Shown piece after piece: positions 39,269 through 51,810 of a stretch of 64,000 bases of DNA (position 1 is its first letter; every line of letters starts with the position of its first letter). Origin of the DNA: Dichotomocladium elegans (Eukaryota; Mucoromycota; Mucoromycetes; Mucorales; Lichtheimiaceae); assembly GCA_025716815.1 (NCBI GenBank), contig JAIXMN010000004.1, positions 1,674,001-1,738,000 on the forward strand, read 5' to 3'. A model generated the notes under the pieces. It saw only the letters and a program-made list of their open reading frames with translations, was not told the origin of the DNA and did no database searches. Made by a program: the position numbers and the translations under genes.

Positions 39269-40599
39269 CTATGTTCGGAGCGCACGTCTGTCCTCTTTGG
39301 ATGTAGCCTTGAAACCAGTCTTGATCGCCGATACAGACCGCGTAGAGCCACAAGACTCACATTGCATAAAGTATAGTCGATTGTCTTTTGAAAGAATGGT
39401 GTCCGGACTTTTACAGGTCTTACAAGTAACGTACTCGACTATCACAAGATACAAATAAGCTATTGGCATTTCGGCATCCCTGTTATTCTAGCTTCTGCAC
39501 TTACCGATATATCGACGAAGGACATTCTCGATTTGCTTTTGCTGCCATCGGCCCTTGAGGATCAGTCGCTGAGAACCATCCACAGAGCCGTTTGTACCCA
39601 ATTCTGCGAACAGGTACTGAATAACGTGCTCAGGCTGTCGGTGAAGTCTATATAGATCAGGCACCGTTTTCAGTTCTCGTACACATCCCTTCCCTTTCAC
39701 CCACAACCGTATATCACGAACCTCCTGCAAATCTCAGCAACATTGGCAAATACTGTCTTCTTATTGCCATCACGATGGATTGAAGGAGGAACAATCGTGA
39801 ATCGCTTTTTCTCGCCAGCAAGTTCCGGGTTGTTCTGTCTCAAGATTTTGAAAACACGACCAAGAAGCTATTGTCATTTTGTCAGTATTGACTGAACATG
39901 ATCTAACCACCAATGCTATGCGCTATTACCTCTTCGTAGGTATAATCCCGGTCGCTCTTCAGCCAAGCCTCATCACCTTCCTTTGTTTTGTTGCCTTCAT
40001 TATTGGCATCATCTTCCTCACCGGCTTCGGCTAATTCAGCTTCGAATTCGGCCATGTTTTTCTTCTTCTTCTTCTTCTTCTTCAATGAACCAAAATCGGT
40101 CTCTCCGTCCACGAGTTCGGCAGGGGCATCTGCAGCCTCCGCGTCTCCGTCTTCCTATATATAAATAAAGCCAAATGTCACTATTTCAAATAACTGTACC
40201 GTTTGGTTGACATACAAGAAGGGCCTTTGTTTTCTTCTTCTTTTTCTTCTTCAAGTCTGCGAACATGGCGTCGGGATCGGCGTCTTCGTTGGCTGCGTCT
40301 GTAGGAACAGCTGTTAAGAGTCAATCGTTGCTAGTAATTACACGGCGTTCTTTCCAGCACAGCTGGCCTAAATGCCTCACCTTCTTCTTTCGATTCTGGG
40401 ACCTCATTAGTTTCCGGAGCAGGTGCCTCGATGTCAGTGCTAATTTTCTTTTTGGATTTTTTCTTCTTCTTGAGTTTGGAGAAGTCAAGCTATGCAATAA
40501 AATGTTATTGGCTACTGGCGTGTGGTCGTATCGAATGCAGTGACATACTTCCTCGTCTTCAACTTGATCGACGACGGGTTGGTTTTCTTTTTCTGACAT
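39269..40599 (-). CDS. SUI3: Translation initiation factor eIF2 subunit beta
   Basis: Several exons; first exon 40599-40549, second starting at about 40488, last ending at 39269. The N-terminal half has the three polylysine blocks typical of eIF2-beta ([30 protein letters not shown]) that bind eIF5 and eIF2B, separated by acidic stretches. The core follows: [48 protein letters not shown] and [20 protein letters not shown]. The C-terminal zinc ribbon has CKTCKSPDT and CESCGS (two Cys pairs), ending SAIKTGFKA plus a divergent tail [11 protein letters not shown]. Role: part of the eIF2-GTP-initiator tRNA ternary complex and start-codon selection. A TTC repeat near 40057-40083 is the coding sequence of the third Lys block. 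Confidence 0.95.
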
Positions 40600-41268
40600 G
40601 GTGCGAAACAAGTGTAAGTAAAAATAATTTTGGGAGCTGCTTAAATTTGTGACTTTTTACTTATTTAGAGCGACTGAGTCTTTTTTCTTTTCTGTGTCTG
40701 CCATTTTATCAACCTCCAGGACTTGTGCATATGGAGGCAAATATTCTATACAGCATAAATGATGGCAGGATACCCAGATATAGCGCTCAAGTCTTTGGTG
40801 CTTTCGTGTTTGATCGCAATATTGTAGGTAATATGGACCATGTTCACAAGAGACGACTTATCTTTTCCCAAGTTATTCATCTAGAGCGTTAGAAGCATGC
40901 CTCTCCCATATGCAATCAACGTTTGTTTTAAAATTTAAGTTATCTTTGCTCTTGAGAGCATCCTACTGCAGCCGCATAAGTGCACCAAATATAAGCCTGC
41001 TAATGCATGGCCATGTCCATTTCTCATAAAAGGGAAATCGCTCACTCGTCTTGCAAATTTAAAGAAAAATAGCGGCAATTGGCATGCCATGAGCAACAGT
41101 TTCCTTATGGGCTCGAGACATCAAATTAGTTAGATGCACCTTTGAATTTAAAGAAGGGTATTAATCTATAAGAAAAATATCGGCTTTCCCAGATGATCGC
41201 GGCACTTCAAATCAGAGGCTTTATCTTCCGGTGCGACCAAAGCGAAAAATAAGCGTGTTAATCCCCTA
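40600..41268. other. Divergent intergenic region between SUI3 and SRO7
   Basis: Promoter region for both genes, AT-rich, no gene seen. Confidence 0.5.
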
Positions 41269-44200
41269 ATGACAATCTTTGACAAACTCTCGGGGTTTGC
41301 TCAGAAAGCAAAAGAAAATGCCGTCGCACGGGCTATTCTGGCGAAAGACAAGCGGCTTGAAAAGTCAATGTCGGAAGGGATTCAAACTTCCCATATAGGT
41401 CTATTAAAGGTACGACTATGCCCGCGGCATCATGCGAAATGCTCAAGTATGGCCCATTGCGCTAGATGTCGACGTATGGTGTCCCAGGCACTGTCACAGC
41501 AATAGCGTTTGATCCAGTTGCAAGTCTTCTCGCGGTTGGTAAGCGACAAATGCATCGTGTTTTTCCTCTTCATACGGCTGGCATAACCAATCACTGTCTA
41601 TATAGCCGGCGGCTCCGATTCGAACACGTTTATAAGAGTATTTGGAAAAGGCATATCATCTGAATTAGTCCTCAACAATCCAGCACGAGTGAAGTATCTT
41701 CAGTTCAAAATCGGATATCCTACACTTGCGGTGGTGGATAGAAACAACGTAATCTCTACTTATGACTTGCAAACAAAACGTGTGCGGCATGTCCTCAACG
41801 CTCCGTCGATCATCACATCCCTTGAATACTGCGCAGGCACCGAATGGTTGTTTATTGGATTTGCAGACGGGAATATTGACGTGTTCAATCTCGACACGGG
41901 GAGATTTTCAGAGGAATATGGAATTCCTGATCTATTTTTGGATGAGACGTCCAAGCCCAAAGAAGACGCGCGCAGTAGTGGCGGACTTGTGGTTGCCATC
42001 CAAATGCATCCCCATGATCTCAACTCAGTCCTGATCGGCTATGAATCAGCAGCGTTTATATGGAATATCAGAGAGCAAACGGTTAAAAAGTCATTTACCG
42101 TCCAACGCAATCACAAGCAACAACCTTCACAGCTTACTTGCTTAGCCTGGAGCCCGTGCGGTAGTCGTTTTATGGCGGGCTATGATGACGGGTATATGCG
42201 GTTATGGGATGTCAAGTCCGAACAAAAGCCCATCTTATCAAGACGAGCCTTTCAGGCGATGCCCACTTCATCACCTAGTAGCGATCCTTGCGAGCCTATC
42301 TATCGCATGGTTTGGTATCTTGATGAAGCATCGAAGAAATCCTTTCTAATTGTTGCGGGAGGTGCAGACCTTCCTGATATACGCGGCTTGCATATTATGG
42401 AGTTTGACACAGAGAACGACTTACGTGATGCCCGAAGACAGACTATACTCTCTACTTCTGTTGATGTATCTGATTTCATCTTGTTATCACGGGATTTATA
42501 TTTCCTTGGTGTCCGTAATCCATTAGGGCTCCTAATCATCGGGTGCGACGGTGCTCTTCGGGCCCACGGCTTGGGGCATGGGTATCCAACTCTCACGCTT
42601 CCTTCAGCACTCCAATTCCTTGATCCACCCATCAAACAGGCATATTTACACTCGCATTTAAATGAGACCACTTTTCAGCATCTCATGTCGACTGACCAAA
42701 ACCAAGTCGCTCGCACATATTATCTTCCATTAACAGGCGGCGTGGCCGGGAGCAAACATGTGTATCGCCTCGATTCCAATGACTTGCTCATTACAGTTCA
42801 CTCAAACAATCTGGTCCGCTTCTGGGATGCTTCTTTCACAGCGCTTCGTCCTTTGGCTTACCTGACGATCGACTGTAGTAATCTAATCAAAGAAAGGAAG
42901 GGAAACATCAAATGCGTCGCATTTGACCGACTTTCTCGCTCTGTCTCGATCGGCCTAGATAACAATACCATCCTTTATTACTCACACCAGTTACCAGTCG
43001 TAAAGGCACCTGCTTCCGATACATCATACCCAGTACGACAACCTGGCCACGAGTCTATTATTGAAAATTGTGATAATACCCTCAATGAAATATCCGACCT
43101 ACTTAAAGACATGGAATCGAATTCTCCCGAAGCTGAGATCACCGCAGATGCTATAAAGACCGGTTCACCTAAATCAATTACCGTGGATCTCGCTAACACA
43201 GGAACAAATCCGTTTGAGGCTGCTCGAGATGGAAATAAATCAACAGATGCACTATCCGAATCGAGAACTGAATCTCCCCGAGCGGGTAACCTACCGCAAG
43301 AAACAGAACACAACGTCCATGATCCAAAGAATCATTCAACAAATTCTGCGGGCGATCCTGGAATTTCAGAAGTGCCGAACCATGTGTCTGATTCGAGTAT
43401 GGAGAATCTTCACAACGGATTGAATATACAAATGTTGGATACTGATCCAAATGCGGTTGGATATCAGCTCAAAATGAAGATTAACCTTGACATACAGTCT
43501 GTAAAGCAGCTTATTGCTGAAGGCGACAGTTTGTATGTCCTCCTAAATGCCACGCAACGTTTTTACTCATTAATAACTATAGGTTGACCATATCCACCAC
43601 TGACAGTGTATTTGTAATCGACACAACCTCAGGCAAGGTGATATATACGACTGAGATCCAAGGTACACAACTACTGCTCCCTTCACAAATCAATTGAACT
43701 TAGCGATGACTACAGTCGAGGCAGATAGTACGAAAATACAAATCAGAGACGGAGAGACCCATCCTGACGAGAAAAACCATACAAAAACTGATCAAGAGAT
43801 TCCAAGCGCTGCTATTACTAGTGTTTGTCTATATCAGTCCTATGCCCCGACAGACTGTAAGCAAACCGAAGAAAAGCTGAGAAAGGTGATAAAAGAGTGA
43901 CACGGCTGTATGTAGATTCCCATACAACGATCCAACTATACGTTGGTCTAGACAATGGCATTGTATATCAGCACGACTTGAATTCAAAGAGCAGCGCTCC
44001 AGTTTCGATTATACCACCAATTACTTGCAACCCTATTGTGAATATTCACGTAGTCAACCTCCATGGTCAATTGCAAACTGCTCTACCCAAGGAAGCAAAC
44101 ATTCTTCATTCGTCTCCAGTTCCAAACGACGAACCGGAAAGCAATGACAAGCATTCTCCTCATCAAAAGCTTCAGGAATCGAACGATCCATCGGGTAACT

Positions 44201-45419
44201 CTACCAAAGAAGAAGAAAGCACAGGCAATAGGAACGAAAAGTCGAGTCTCCTGCGGAAGGCTACTCGCAAACTCTCGCGTTCAGGCGGTCGACTTCCGAA
44301 AGAAATCGGACCTCCCCCTCCTCTTCCAACTGGAATAATGGCAAGCGAGCGTGGAGAAAGTTCCCCTTCAAGTCCGGTTACAGTGTCTAAGAAGACGCAG
44401 CACTCTAAATGGGAATATCATCCTCAGGCTGATCCTCATTACATATTTGTTGTGTCAACGAAGTCTGTAGCCTGTGTACTTGCGGGATACAACGTACGAT
44501 TGTTCAGTATGGAACTTCATGACAACGAAAGTTGCACTGATAAGGACATTATTATCCATAGCCAAATTATGGGTATCAAGGATGGTAAGTCACTCACATC
44601 AATAAGAGCTGGAGTGGATACTGATGTTATAATTTCATAGTTGGGTCTTGTCTGGCTCTAACGTTACAGACAGGCTCGATTATAATTTATTCTTTACCCA
44701 ACCTTTCCCCTATTGCTAGGGTCAGTCTGCCGGCAGAACTGACCGAAGAAGGGCTGAACTTGAACATGACATTGACTGAAGACGGCCGCTTGTTGACCTG
44801 GGGCGGTCTCTGCGAACTGGAGCAATATTTGGTTCTTTTGCAGAACGATATGTAAGGATTTCTGAATTCATCAACCCATATACCCGTTGAAAACTCAGCG
44901 TTATTTCCCACAGCTCCTTTGGAGAAGATGTGATGCTCTTTGATCCTCGCATCAAAGTACCTCCTCACCCTGCGTCTGGCCCGGTTGCGCAAAAATCAAA
45001 AAAATCATGGCTTGAGTCCGTCCAGGGTGCGTTTCAGAAAGGTCCGATGACAATAACTGAATTCAACACTCTGAGTAAGTCTGCAACGTTCGCTATTATG
45101 ACTGATTCATTTATCTGGACTTTCGATATCAGTGGGTAGAAAGCAACAGGCGGTTGAAGAGACCCCCAGGGCAAAAGCTGCAGCAAAGATTGCGGAGTAC
45201 AACCAAAATAAGGCAGCCAGTACTGATAGCAGTAACAGTGGTGGGCCTATGCTTGGAGGCATCTTCCAAGAACTTGGTCAACGTATGAATGAAAGAGGGG
45301 AGAGAATCAACGAACTGCAAAATAAGTTTGAGGACATGAATGCTGCATCTGGTGATTTTCTTAAAGCCGTACGCGAATACAACGAGAGACAAGCCAATAA
45401 GAAGTGGTGGGAATTTTAA
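41269..45419 (+). CDS. SRO7: Sro7/lethal giant larvae (tomosyn-like) WD40 exocytosis regulator
   Basis: Nine exons (41269-41409, 41466-41538, 41606-43532, 43583-43662, 43704-43856, 43898-44584, 44641-44851, 44914-45074, 45133-45419) give about 1239 residues. Early exons give YGVPGTVTAIAFDPVASLLAV, the first beta-propeller blade of the Lgl/Sro7 family. Recognisable WD-type blades follow (LTCLAWSPCGSRFMAGYDDG; LLITVHSNNLVRFWDAS). A Ser/Glu-rich insert lies between the two propellers. The final exon ends with an R-SNARE-like coiled coil (LGQRMNERGERINELQNKF...). By family it binds the t-SNARE Sec9 and Rab Sec4 and supports polarised exocytosis. The intron at 43857-43897 is only 41 nt. AATAAA is at 45448. 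The SNARE-like tail favours Sro7/tomosyn over other WD40 proteins. Confidence 0.88.
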
Positions 45420-45649
45420 CAAAGACGATAAGATGCTGACAATATCAAATAAACCATCGTTTATTGTACCACTGCCTGGTTGCTTTCATCTTTGAGAATA
45501 CTCGCTCTCGCATAAAATTGTAAAAGGTTGTGGTAGTAGCATATATGTAGAAGATTTCATTAGACAACTGAAAATACTGTACCTCCCTTCTCTATATTAT
45601 CCCAGCCTAATACCAAAGCAGATATGGGTTGCCCCTCTACGTTCGTTTC

Positions 45650-46330
45650 TTTACTGGTGGCCGCGGGTGTCTTAAGCTACATTTAAATGATATCTGATGT
45701 CGAAATTGTCCCCAAGGTTGTCGTCTTCTTTCTCCTCTCTGTGGCACTGTAGCCTCTAAGGAGGTCTCTTTCTTATTACTATGCCATGCTGTGCTTCATG
45801 TTAATGTGGAACACAGAGACTCATTATCGGCGCAAACAGTCAAGGTGCTTTTGAATATCGGTATCACTCTTCCTGTCTACAGGCTGGAAATCGAGCCATT
45901 TCCAACGGCAGTTACATTCGTTTTTCATAAAATACATCGGGTTGTCTTGGATACATTGAAGTACCTCAAATCTCTTCAATAGCTGCTGTATAGATTCTTC
46001 GAGGAGAATGGATGGATTATCATTGTATGTTCTTTATGGACCACCACCAGTTCTTTGTTTCATAAGAATACTGCCAGGTCCATATTCATACCGCAATACC
46101 TATTGGTGCGTTGAAGAGAACGGGTTCCTGGCTGCTTTGTAGCAGCTGATGTACTCAATACCTTCCCTAACGTTACTCTGAAAAATTATGTCTTATCTTC
46201 GTCAATGTAAGTTATGTAACTTTGCATGGAATGGCGTCACCCATCAGAATGTCTATTTCTTTTCGCTTAGAAGTATGCATACAACAACCCTAGGACCATC
46301 GTTTCAAGATAGACTGCGTAGATATTTTCT
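45650..46330 (-). mobile_element. Degenerate Tc1/mariner-type element, copy C (partial)
   Basis: The plus-strand text at about 45650-46330 aligns with the N-terminal two-thirds of copies B and D: GCCATGCTG...TTCATGTTAAT (compare GCATGCTGCGTTTCATATTAAT at about 63024), the RFxPVDRNS region (about 45870-45910), the KTTLHRFMK region (about 45915-45950) and leader sequence to about 46330. The C-terminal half with the catalytic triad is absent. Heavily mutated and inactive. Confidence 0.7.
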
Positions 46331-46893
46331 GTGGTAATACAATAGATTGAAGAGAGAGTGTGTCGTCTCATTAATGACATAATTCGTTGGCGTAGGGTAG
46401 CCATGCTCACTATAACATGGCCGGCCCTGTTCATCTTTGACTACTCGCTTAAAAATAATAGATGTCTATGGAAGGAGAAAGATCATAGAATGAGAAAAAT
46501 GGAAAGACGAATCTGCCGAGCTTTTATGCGACATTTAATTTATCATCGAGCGCGCAGATTTCTAGGCAAATGTGAGCTTTGGATTTTGGGAAATTATGTA
46601 CCTGGCCAGTACTATATTTTTTTATACCTTGCCGGATTTCTTGCTGTGATAAAAAAAGAAATTTGATCATACCTCCTATCCGGCCTTTGATGGAACATTG
46701 GCTATATGGCCAATCTCAGCGCTGTAGTAATAAAGGAGACGTTACTGACATAAAGTTTGGGCAATGGACCATAATGCCGAATTTCATTTACTTGGTTCGG
46801 TTCTCACACGTCATGCGTGACTTGCCCGCCAGGCCCTTTTCTTAAAGATTCCGGCAATGCGGCGCGCGTTTCTTTTCACCGCAAGCGTTCAAT
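46331..46893. other. Promoter region of CRM1
   Basis: Follows Tc1 copy C. No gene is supported; the frame at 46358-46666 has no domain. A GC-rich patch (about 46855-46870) and short leader precede the CRM1 start. Confidence 0.4.
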
Positions 46894-49800
46894 ATGGCTG
46901 AAAGCATTCTTGACTTTAGCAAAGATTTGGACGTCAAAGTCCTTGATCAAGTTGTTCTGACCTTCTTCACAGGCGCTGGAACCGATGTAACTACGATGGA
47001 TTATACACGAAAGATGCGATATTATAATACTGACCTTCTTTGAAATCGGCCTCTGGTGTTTTAGCAACAACTCGCCCAACAATTGCTCACTCAATTCCAA
47101 GATCACGAGGAGGCCTGGACTAGAGTAGACAGCATTCTCGAGCACTCTAATGTGCCACAAACAAAGGTACTTGTACCTTGGAGTAGCGTGCACGCTAAAT
47201 CTTACACGTTATTTTTGGCTTTGTCTCGAATCTCAGTTTATCGCGCTCCAAATCCTTGAGAAATTCATCCAGACGAGATGGAACACGCTTGTTCCCGACA
47301 GCCGCAATGGTAATGATTGGATTATTGCCTGATGCTGTCTTGGTCATGTACTAACCTGTGACAACACGATTTGTGTAGCTATTCGCTACTTCGTTGTGAA
47401 TGTGATCGTGAAGGTGTCGTCTGACGAGGCCACGCTAATCAAGGAACGCACCTATATCAACAAGCTTAACATGGTCCTTGTCCAGGTTTGTTAATGTATT
47501 TCTTTAGCGAACTTACGAAACATCTAATAGTGTATCTTCACACGCGTAAATAGATTCTGAAACAAGAATGGCCCAGAAATTGGCCCTCCTTCATCCCTGA
47601 GATAGTAACATCCAGCAAGTCGAATTTGTCGTTGTGTGAAAACAATATGGCCATTCTCAAACTTCTTAGGTAAGTTATTGGGGAAATTGTCTGCTATGGG
47701 AACTTTCATAGTGGGATGATTAATGAATGCACTTGGACTGTACCCAGTGAGGAAATCTTCGATTATTCAGCAGAACAGATGACACAGATCAAAACGTCAA
47801 ACCTCCGAAATCAGATGTGTGGGGAATTTTCTGAGATTTATCAGCTTTGCAAGGAGGTTCTTGACAAGGCGCAGAAACCCAGTCTCATCAAAGCGACTTT
47901 GGAAACACTACTTCGATTCCTCAACTGGATCCCTCTTGGATTCATTTTTGAAACTGATTTGATTGAGACCCTACGCACACGAGTAAGCGATATAAGAAGT
48001 AGGAATGAACCAATCTAGTGCATCTGCTGATCTCTGCATAACTTTTGGTCCAGTTCTTTGAGGTTCCGCAGTTCCGTAATGTCACACTGAAGTGCCTTAC
48101 TGAAATCGGTTCCCTAAGCGTTGATGCACAGTATCATGAAAAGCTCGCATTCCTCTTCACCAGCGTTATGAGTGCGATAAATGTCATGATTCCTCCCACT
48201 ACAAGTGAGCAGATTATGAATATGAAGTTATGCGAATAATATTAATTATCTTTGATAGACATGGATGAGGTTTGGGAAAATAGTAGTGATGACGACCAGG
48301 AATTTGTGCAGAATCTTGCTCTATTCTTAACCAGCTTCTTGTCCGTGCATCTCAAGGTTAGACATAACTACAAGGATTCAACAAATAAGCGCATCACGCT
48401 GACAAAAAAAAGTAGATTATCGAACAAGCACCTAATACGCAAGAGCTTATTATCAACGCACACTACTACTTAATCAGGATTTCAACAGTCGATGATCGTG
48501 AAATCTTCAAGATTTGTCTGGAATACTGGGCCAAGCTGGTATATAGTATTACTGCTTGATTTTGTACATGCGACTCATCTTTTGCCGATCAGGTACAAGA
48601 GCTGTTCGAGGAGCAACGTGCAATGTCACAGTCAGAGCATTTGCTTGAGCTCAACACTACCATGATGGGATACCGTCCACGCAAGATGCTTTATGTGGAT
48701 GTCCTATCTAGCCTCAGAGTGGTGATGATTCAGAAGATGGTTAAACCCGAGGAAGTAAGTATGAAATGATACTTTGGAGGGACTGCGCTGATCGTCTATT
48801 ACACGCACCAGGTGTTGATTGTCGAAAACGACGAAGGTGAAATTGTGAGAGAATTCGTCAAGGAGAGTGATACTATTGTCCTATACAAAAGCATGAAGGA
48901 GGTGCTCGTCTATCTTACCAACTTGGATGTGAAGGATACGGAGCAGATTATGACGGAAAAACTTGCTAGACAGGTAATAGGTAATGGTTTTTCTCGAAAT
49001 TTTGGCTAAACGAGCTATTAGATGGACGGAAGTGAATGGTCATGGCAGAATCTCAATAAGTTGTGCTGGGCTATCGGTTCGATTTCCGGTGCAATGAACG
49101 AAGAGACGGAAAAGAAATTCTTAGTCAACGTTATCAAAGAGCTTTTGAGTTTATGCGAACGGAAGAGTGGCAAAGACAACAAGGCTGTGGTCGCCTCCAA
49201 CATTATGTACACCGTTGGTCAATATCCGCGCTTCCTGAAAGCGCACTGGAAATTCTTGAAGACAGTTGTCAATAAACTCTTTGAGTTTATGCATGAGTCG
49301 CACGAAGGTGTACAAGATATGGCCTGCGATACTTTCATCAAGATTTCCCAAAAATGCAAAAGTCACTTTATCCAACAAAAGCAGGGTGAAGTACGCCCCT
49401 TTATTGATGAAATTCTCGAATCCATCGACAGTATTACATCCGATCTCTCACCTCAGCAGGTAACGAAATTGCGAAAATTCATTAAAGCGGATTTCTAATT
49501 TGCTCGATGTACAGATTCACACTTTCTATGAAGCCGTCGGCTACATGATCTCTGCCCAAAGCAATAAGCCCGCACAAGAACGCTTGATGGCAAACTTTAT
49601 GCTTCTTCCAAATACTGCGGTATGTGCAATTCGAAAATTGTATATCAATGCAGCTAACGCCTGTTTAGTGGAACCAAATCATGGCACAAGTTAAGGAAAA
49701 CGTTAGTGTGCTGGATAGTCCCACGGAAGTTAAGGTTCTCGGCAACGTCATCAAAACCAACGTCGCGGCATGCATATCTGTTGGACCTGGTTATATTTTC

Positions 49801-51211
49801 CAGCTGAGCAATATTTACATGGATCTCCTTTCACTCTATGGCGTTGTTGGCAATCTTGTTTCTCAATCAGTCGCACAGCAAGGTGAGTTGCTGCTGATCA
49901 ATAGTAAATCATGCGCTGAATGAGATTCTTGTTAAAATAGGCGAAATCGCAATTAGAACTCCCAAAGTTCGCGGCTATCGTACCATCAAGAAAGAAATTC
50001 TGAAATTGATCGATGCTTACCTCGAATGTGCCGAAGATATGACTCAAATCAACAACCACATGGTCACTCCATTCTTTGAGGCAGTACTTGGAGATTATCG
50101 TAACAGCGTTGAAGTTGCACGAGATGCTGAGGTCTTGAATGTCCTTGCCACAATGGTCAACAAACTTCGGGTATGTACAGAATTCATATCTCGCGTTGAT
50201 AAACATACTGATTTTATCTCTCCGTTAGTCACTAATGACACCAAGGATTTCAGTTGTTCTGGAGGCTACATTTGAACCTACACTGAACATGATCACCAAG
50301 GATTTCTCTGAAAATCCAGAGCACCGCACCGGATTCTACAATATGCTTCGAGCGATCAATTTACACTGTTTCCAAGGTAAGAACAACCTTGCGGGATCTA
50401 TTCAAAACATAAACTAACGGTTTATACAGCTCTTCTCGAACTTGCTCCAGCACAGTTCAAGCTTGTTATTGACAGTGTTGTCTGGGGATTCAAACACACA
50501 ATGCGTGACATCGCTGACATTGGCCTTCAAATTTGCTCAGAGCTCATCGATAATATAAGTCGGCAGGACCCTGCCATTGCTGGTGCTTTTTATCAATCAT
50601 ATTACCGCAACATCCTCCAGGATATTTTCTTTGTGCTCACTGATCGCGACCATAAAAGCGGTAAAATATTCAGATTGGGGTATGGAATACGATGATTGAC
50701 TCTAAAGGGCGCAATCGGTGTAGGTTTCAAGGGTCAAACCGAGGTCCTGGCTCAGTTATTCAATTTGGTTACGACTAATCGTATCCAAGTCCCATTGTTC
50801 GATCCCAGTCAAGTTCCAGATCCTAATATGACGAATGCGCAGTTCCTTGAAAATTATGTCACTGTATTGCTTCAAAATGCATTCCCCCATCTCCAAAGGT
50901 TTGTGGAAGCCATACTTTATATAAGAAGCGTCATAAAAGTAATACTGACTGGTAAATATAGTGGCCAAATCAAGATATTTGTTATGGCGATGTTTGAATA
51001 CAACAGCAACCCTCCAAAGTTCAAACTGGAGGTGCGTGACTTCCTAATCCAACTCAAGGAGTTCGCTGGTGAAAATGCCGAATTATACCTTGAAGAAAAG
51101 GAGGCTGAGATGGAAGAAAAGAGGAAGACCGATCGCCAGAAGGCACTTGCTATTCCTGGCATGGTCAAGCCCTCAGAGTTGCCGGCAACCATGGACGAGG
51201 ACGAGCTTTAG
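46894..51211 (+). CDS. CRM1: Exportin-1, nuclear export receptor
   Basis: Many short exons (first two 46894-46986 and 47065-47166; last ends 51211) reconstruct a near-complete CRM1. Landmarks in order: [21 protein letters not shown]; the CRIME/importin-beta N region ([29 protein letters not shown]); [21 protein letters not shown] segment; [32 protein letters not shown]; the NES groove with [20 protein letters not shown] and [36 protein letters not shown]; and a C-terminal [16 protein letters not shown] acidic helix. The groove Cys (codon 49154-49156) corresponds to the residue attacked by leptomycin B. Role: RanGTP-dependent export of leucine-rich NES cargo. The first-exon start is chosen by homology to the family start. 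Confidence 0.97.
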
Positions 51212-51810
51212 AATTGTGGGCAACACAATTGCTGTGAAAAGAATATCAAAGTTGACAAGGTAGCTCTGATTTCAAGCATACAATATACACGCGATTTTCG
51301 TCCATGCAATTCCTTCTCATAACCCAATTATTTCGATAAGCTATTGCATGTAAACAATATCCTTATAAATGATGGACCGCTCCTTTCTCGAGAAGGTGGA
51401 TTTTTTACACCAGTAGAATTAGAGGTCGAAGAAGCAAAAGGCAAGCAAGTGGGTATAAAAGCAAATATGGATCATGTGGAGGACAAAGTGTCAAGTTGTA
51501 TTACTACTTCCATATGATGAATTACGTAAGAATAGAGAAAAAGAAAGACAGTGGGAGATGAAAGGGGATAGTCATAATAAAGAGTAAGTACAGCAATAAT
51601 AATAGAAAGGAGTAAGCCGATGCACGACTTAAAAAAGACAGAGACAACGACAAGATACTTTTCAAATAGAGACGGTATTCTATGCAATACTTTATTAGTG
51701 TACGGTTCCTTAAAATAATAATTCATATTATATCGAGCTACCTTTTTGGATATCAATTAGTTACGGTCATCAAACCCTAAACTAATAATCCGTCGCTGAT
51801 GTTGTCTTTT
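51212..51810. other. Convergent intergenic region
   Basis: Between the 3' ends of CRM1 and the DUF3712-type gene, AT-rich; the minus-strand frame at 51472-51756 is low-complexity and not called. Confidence 0.5.
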
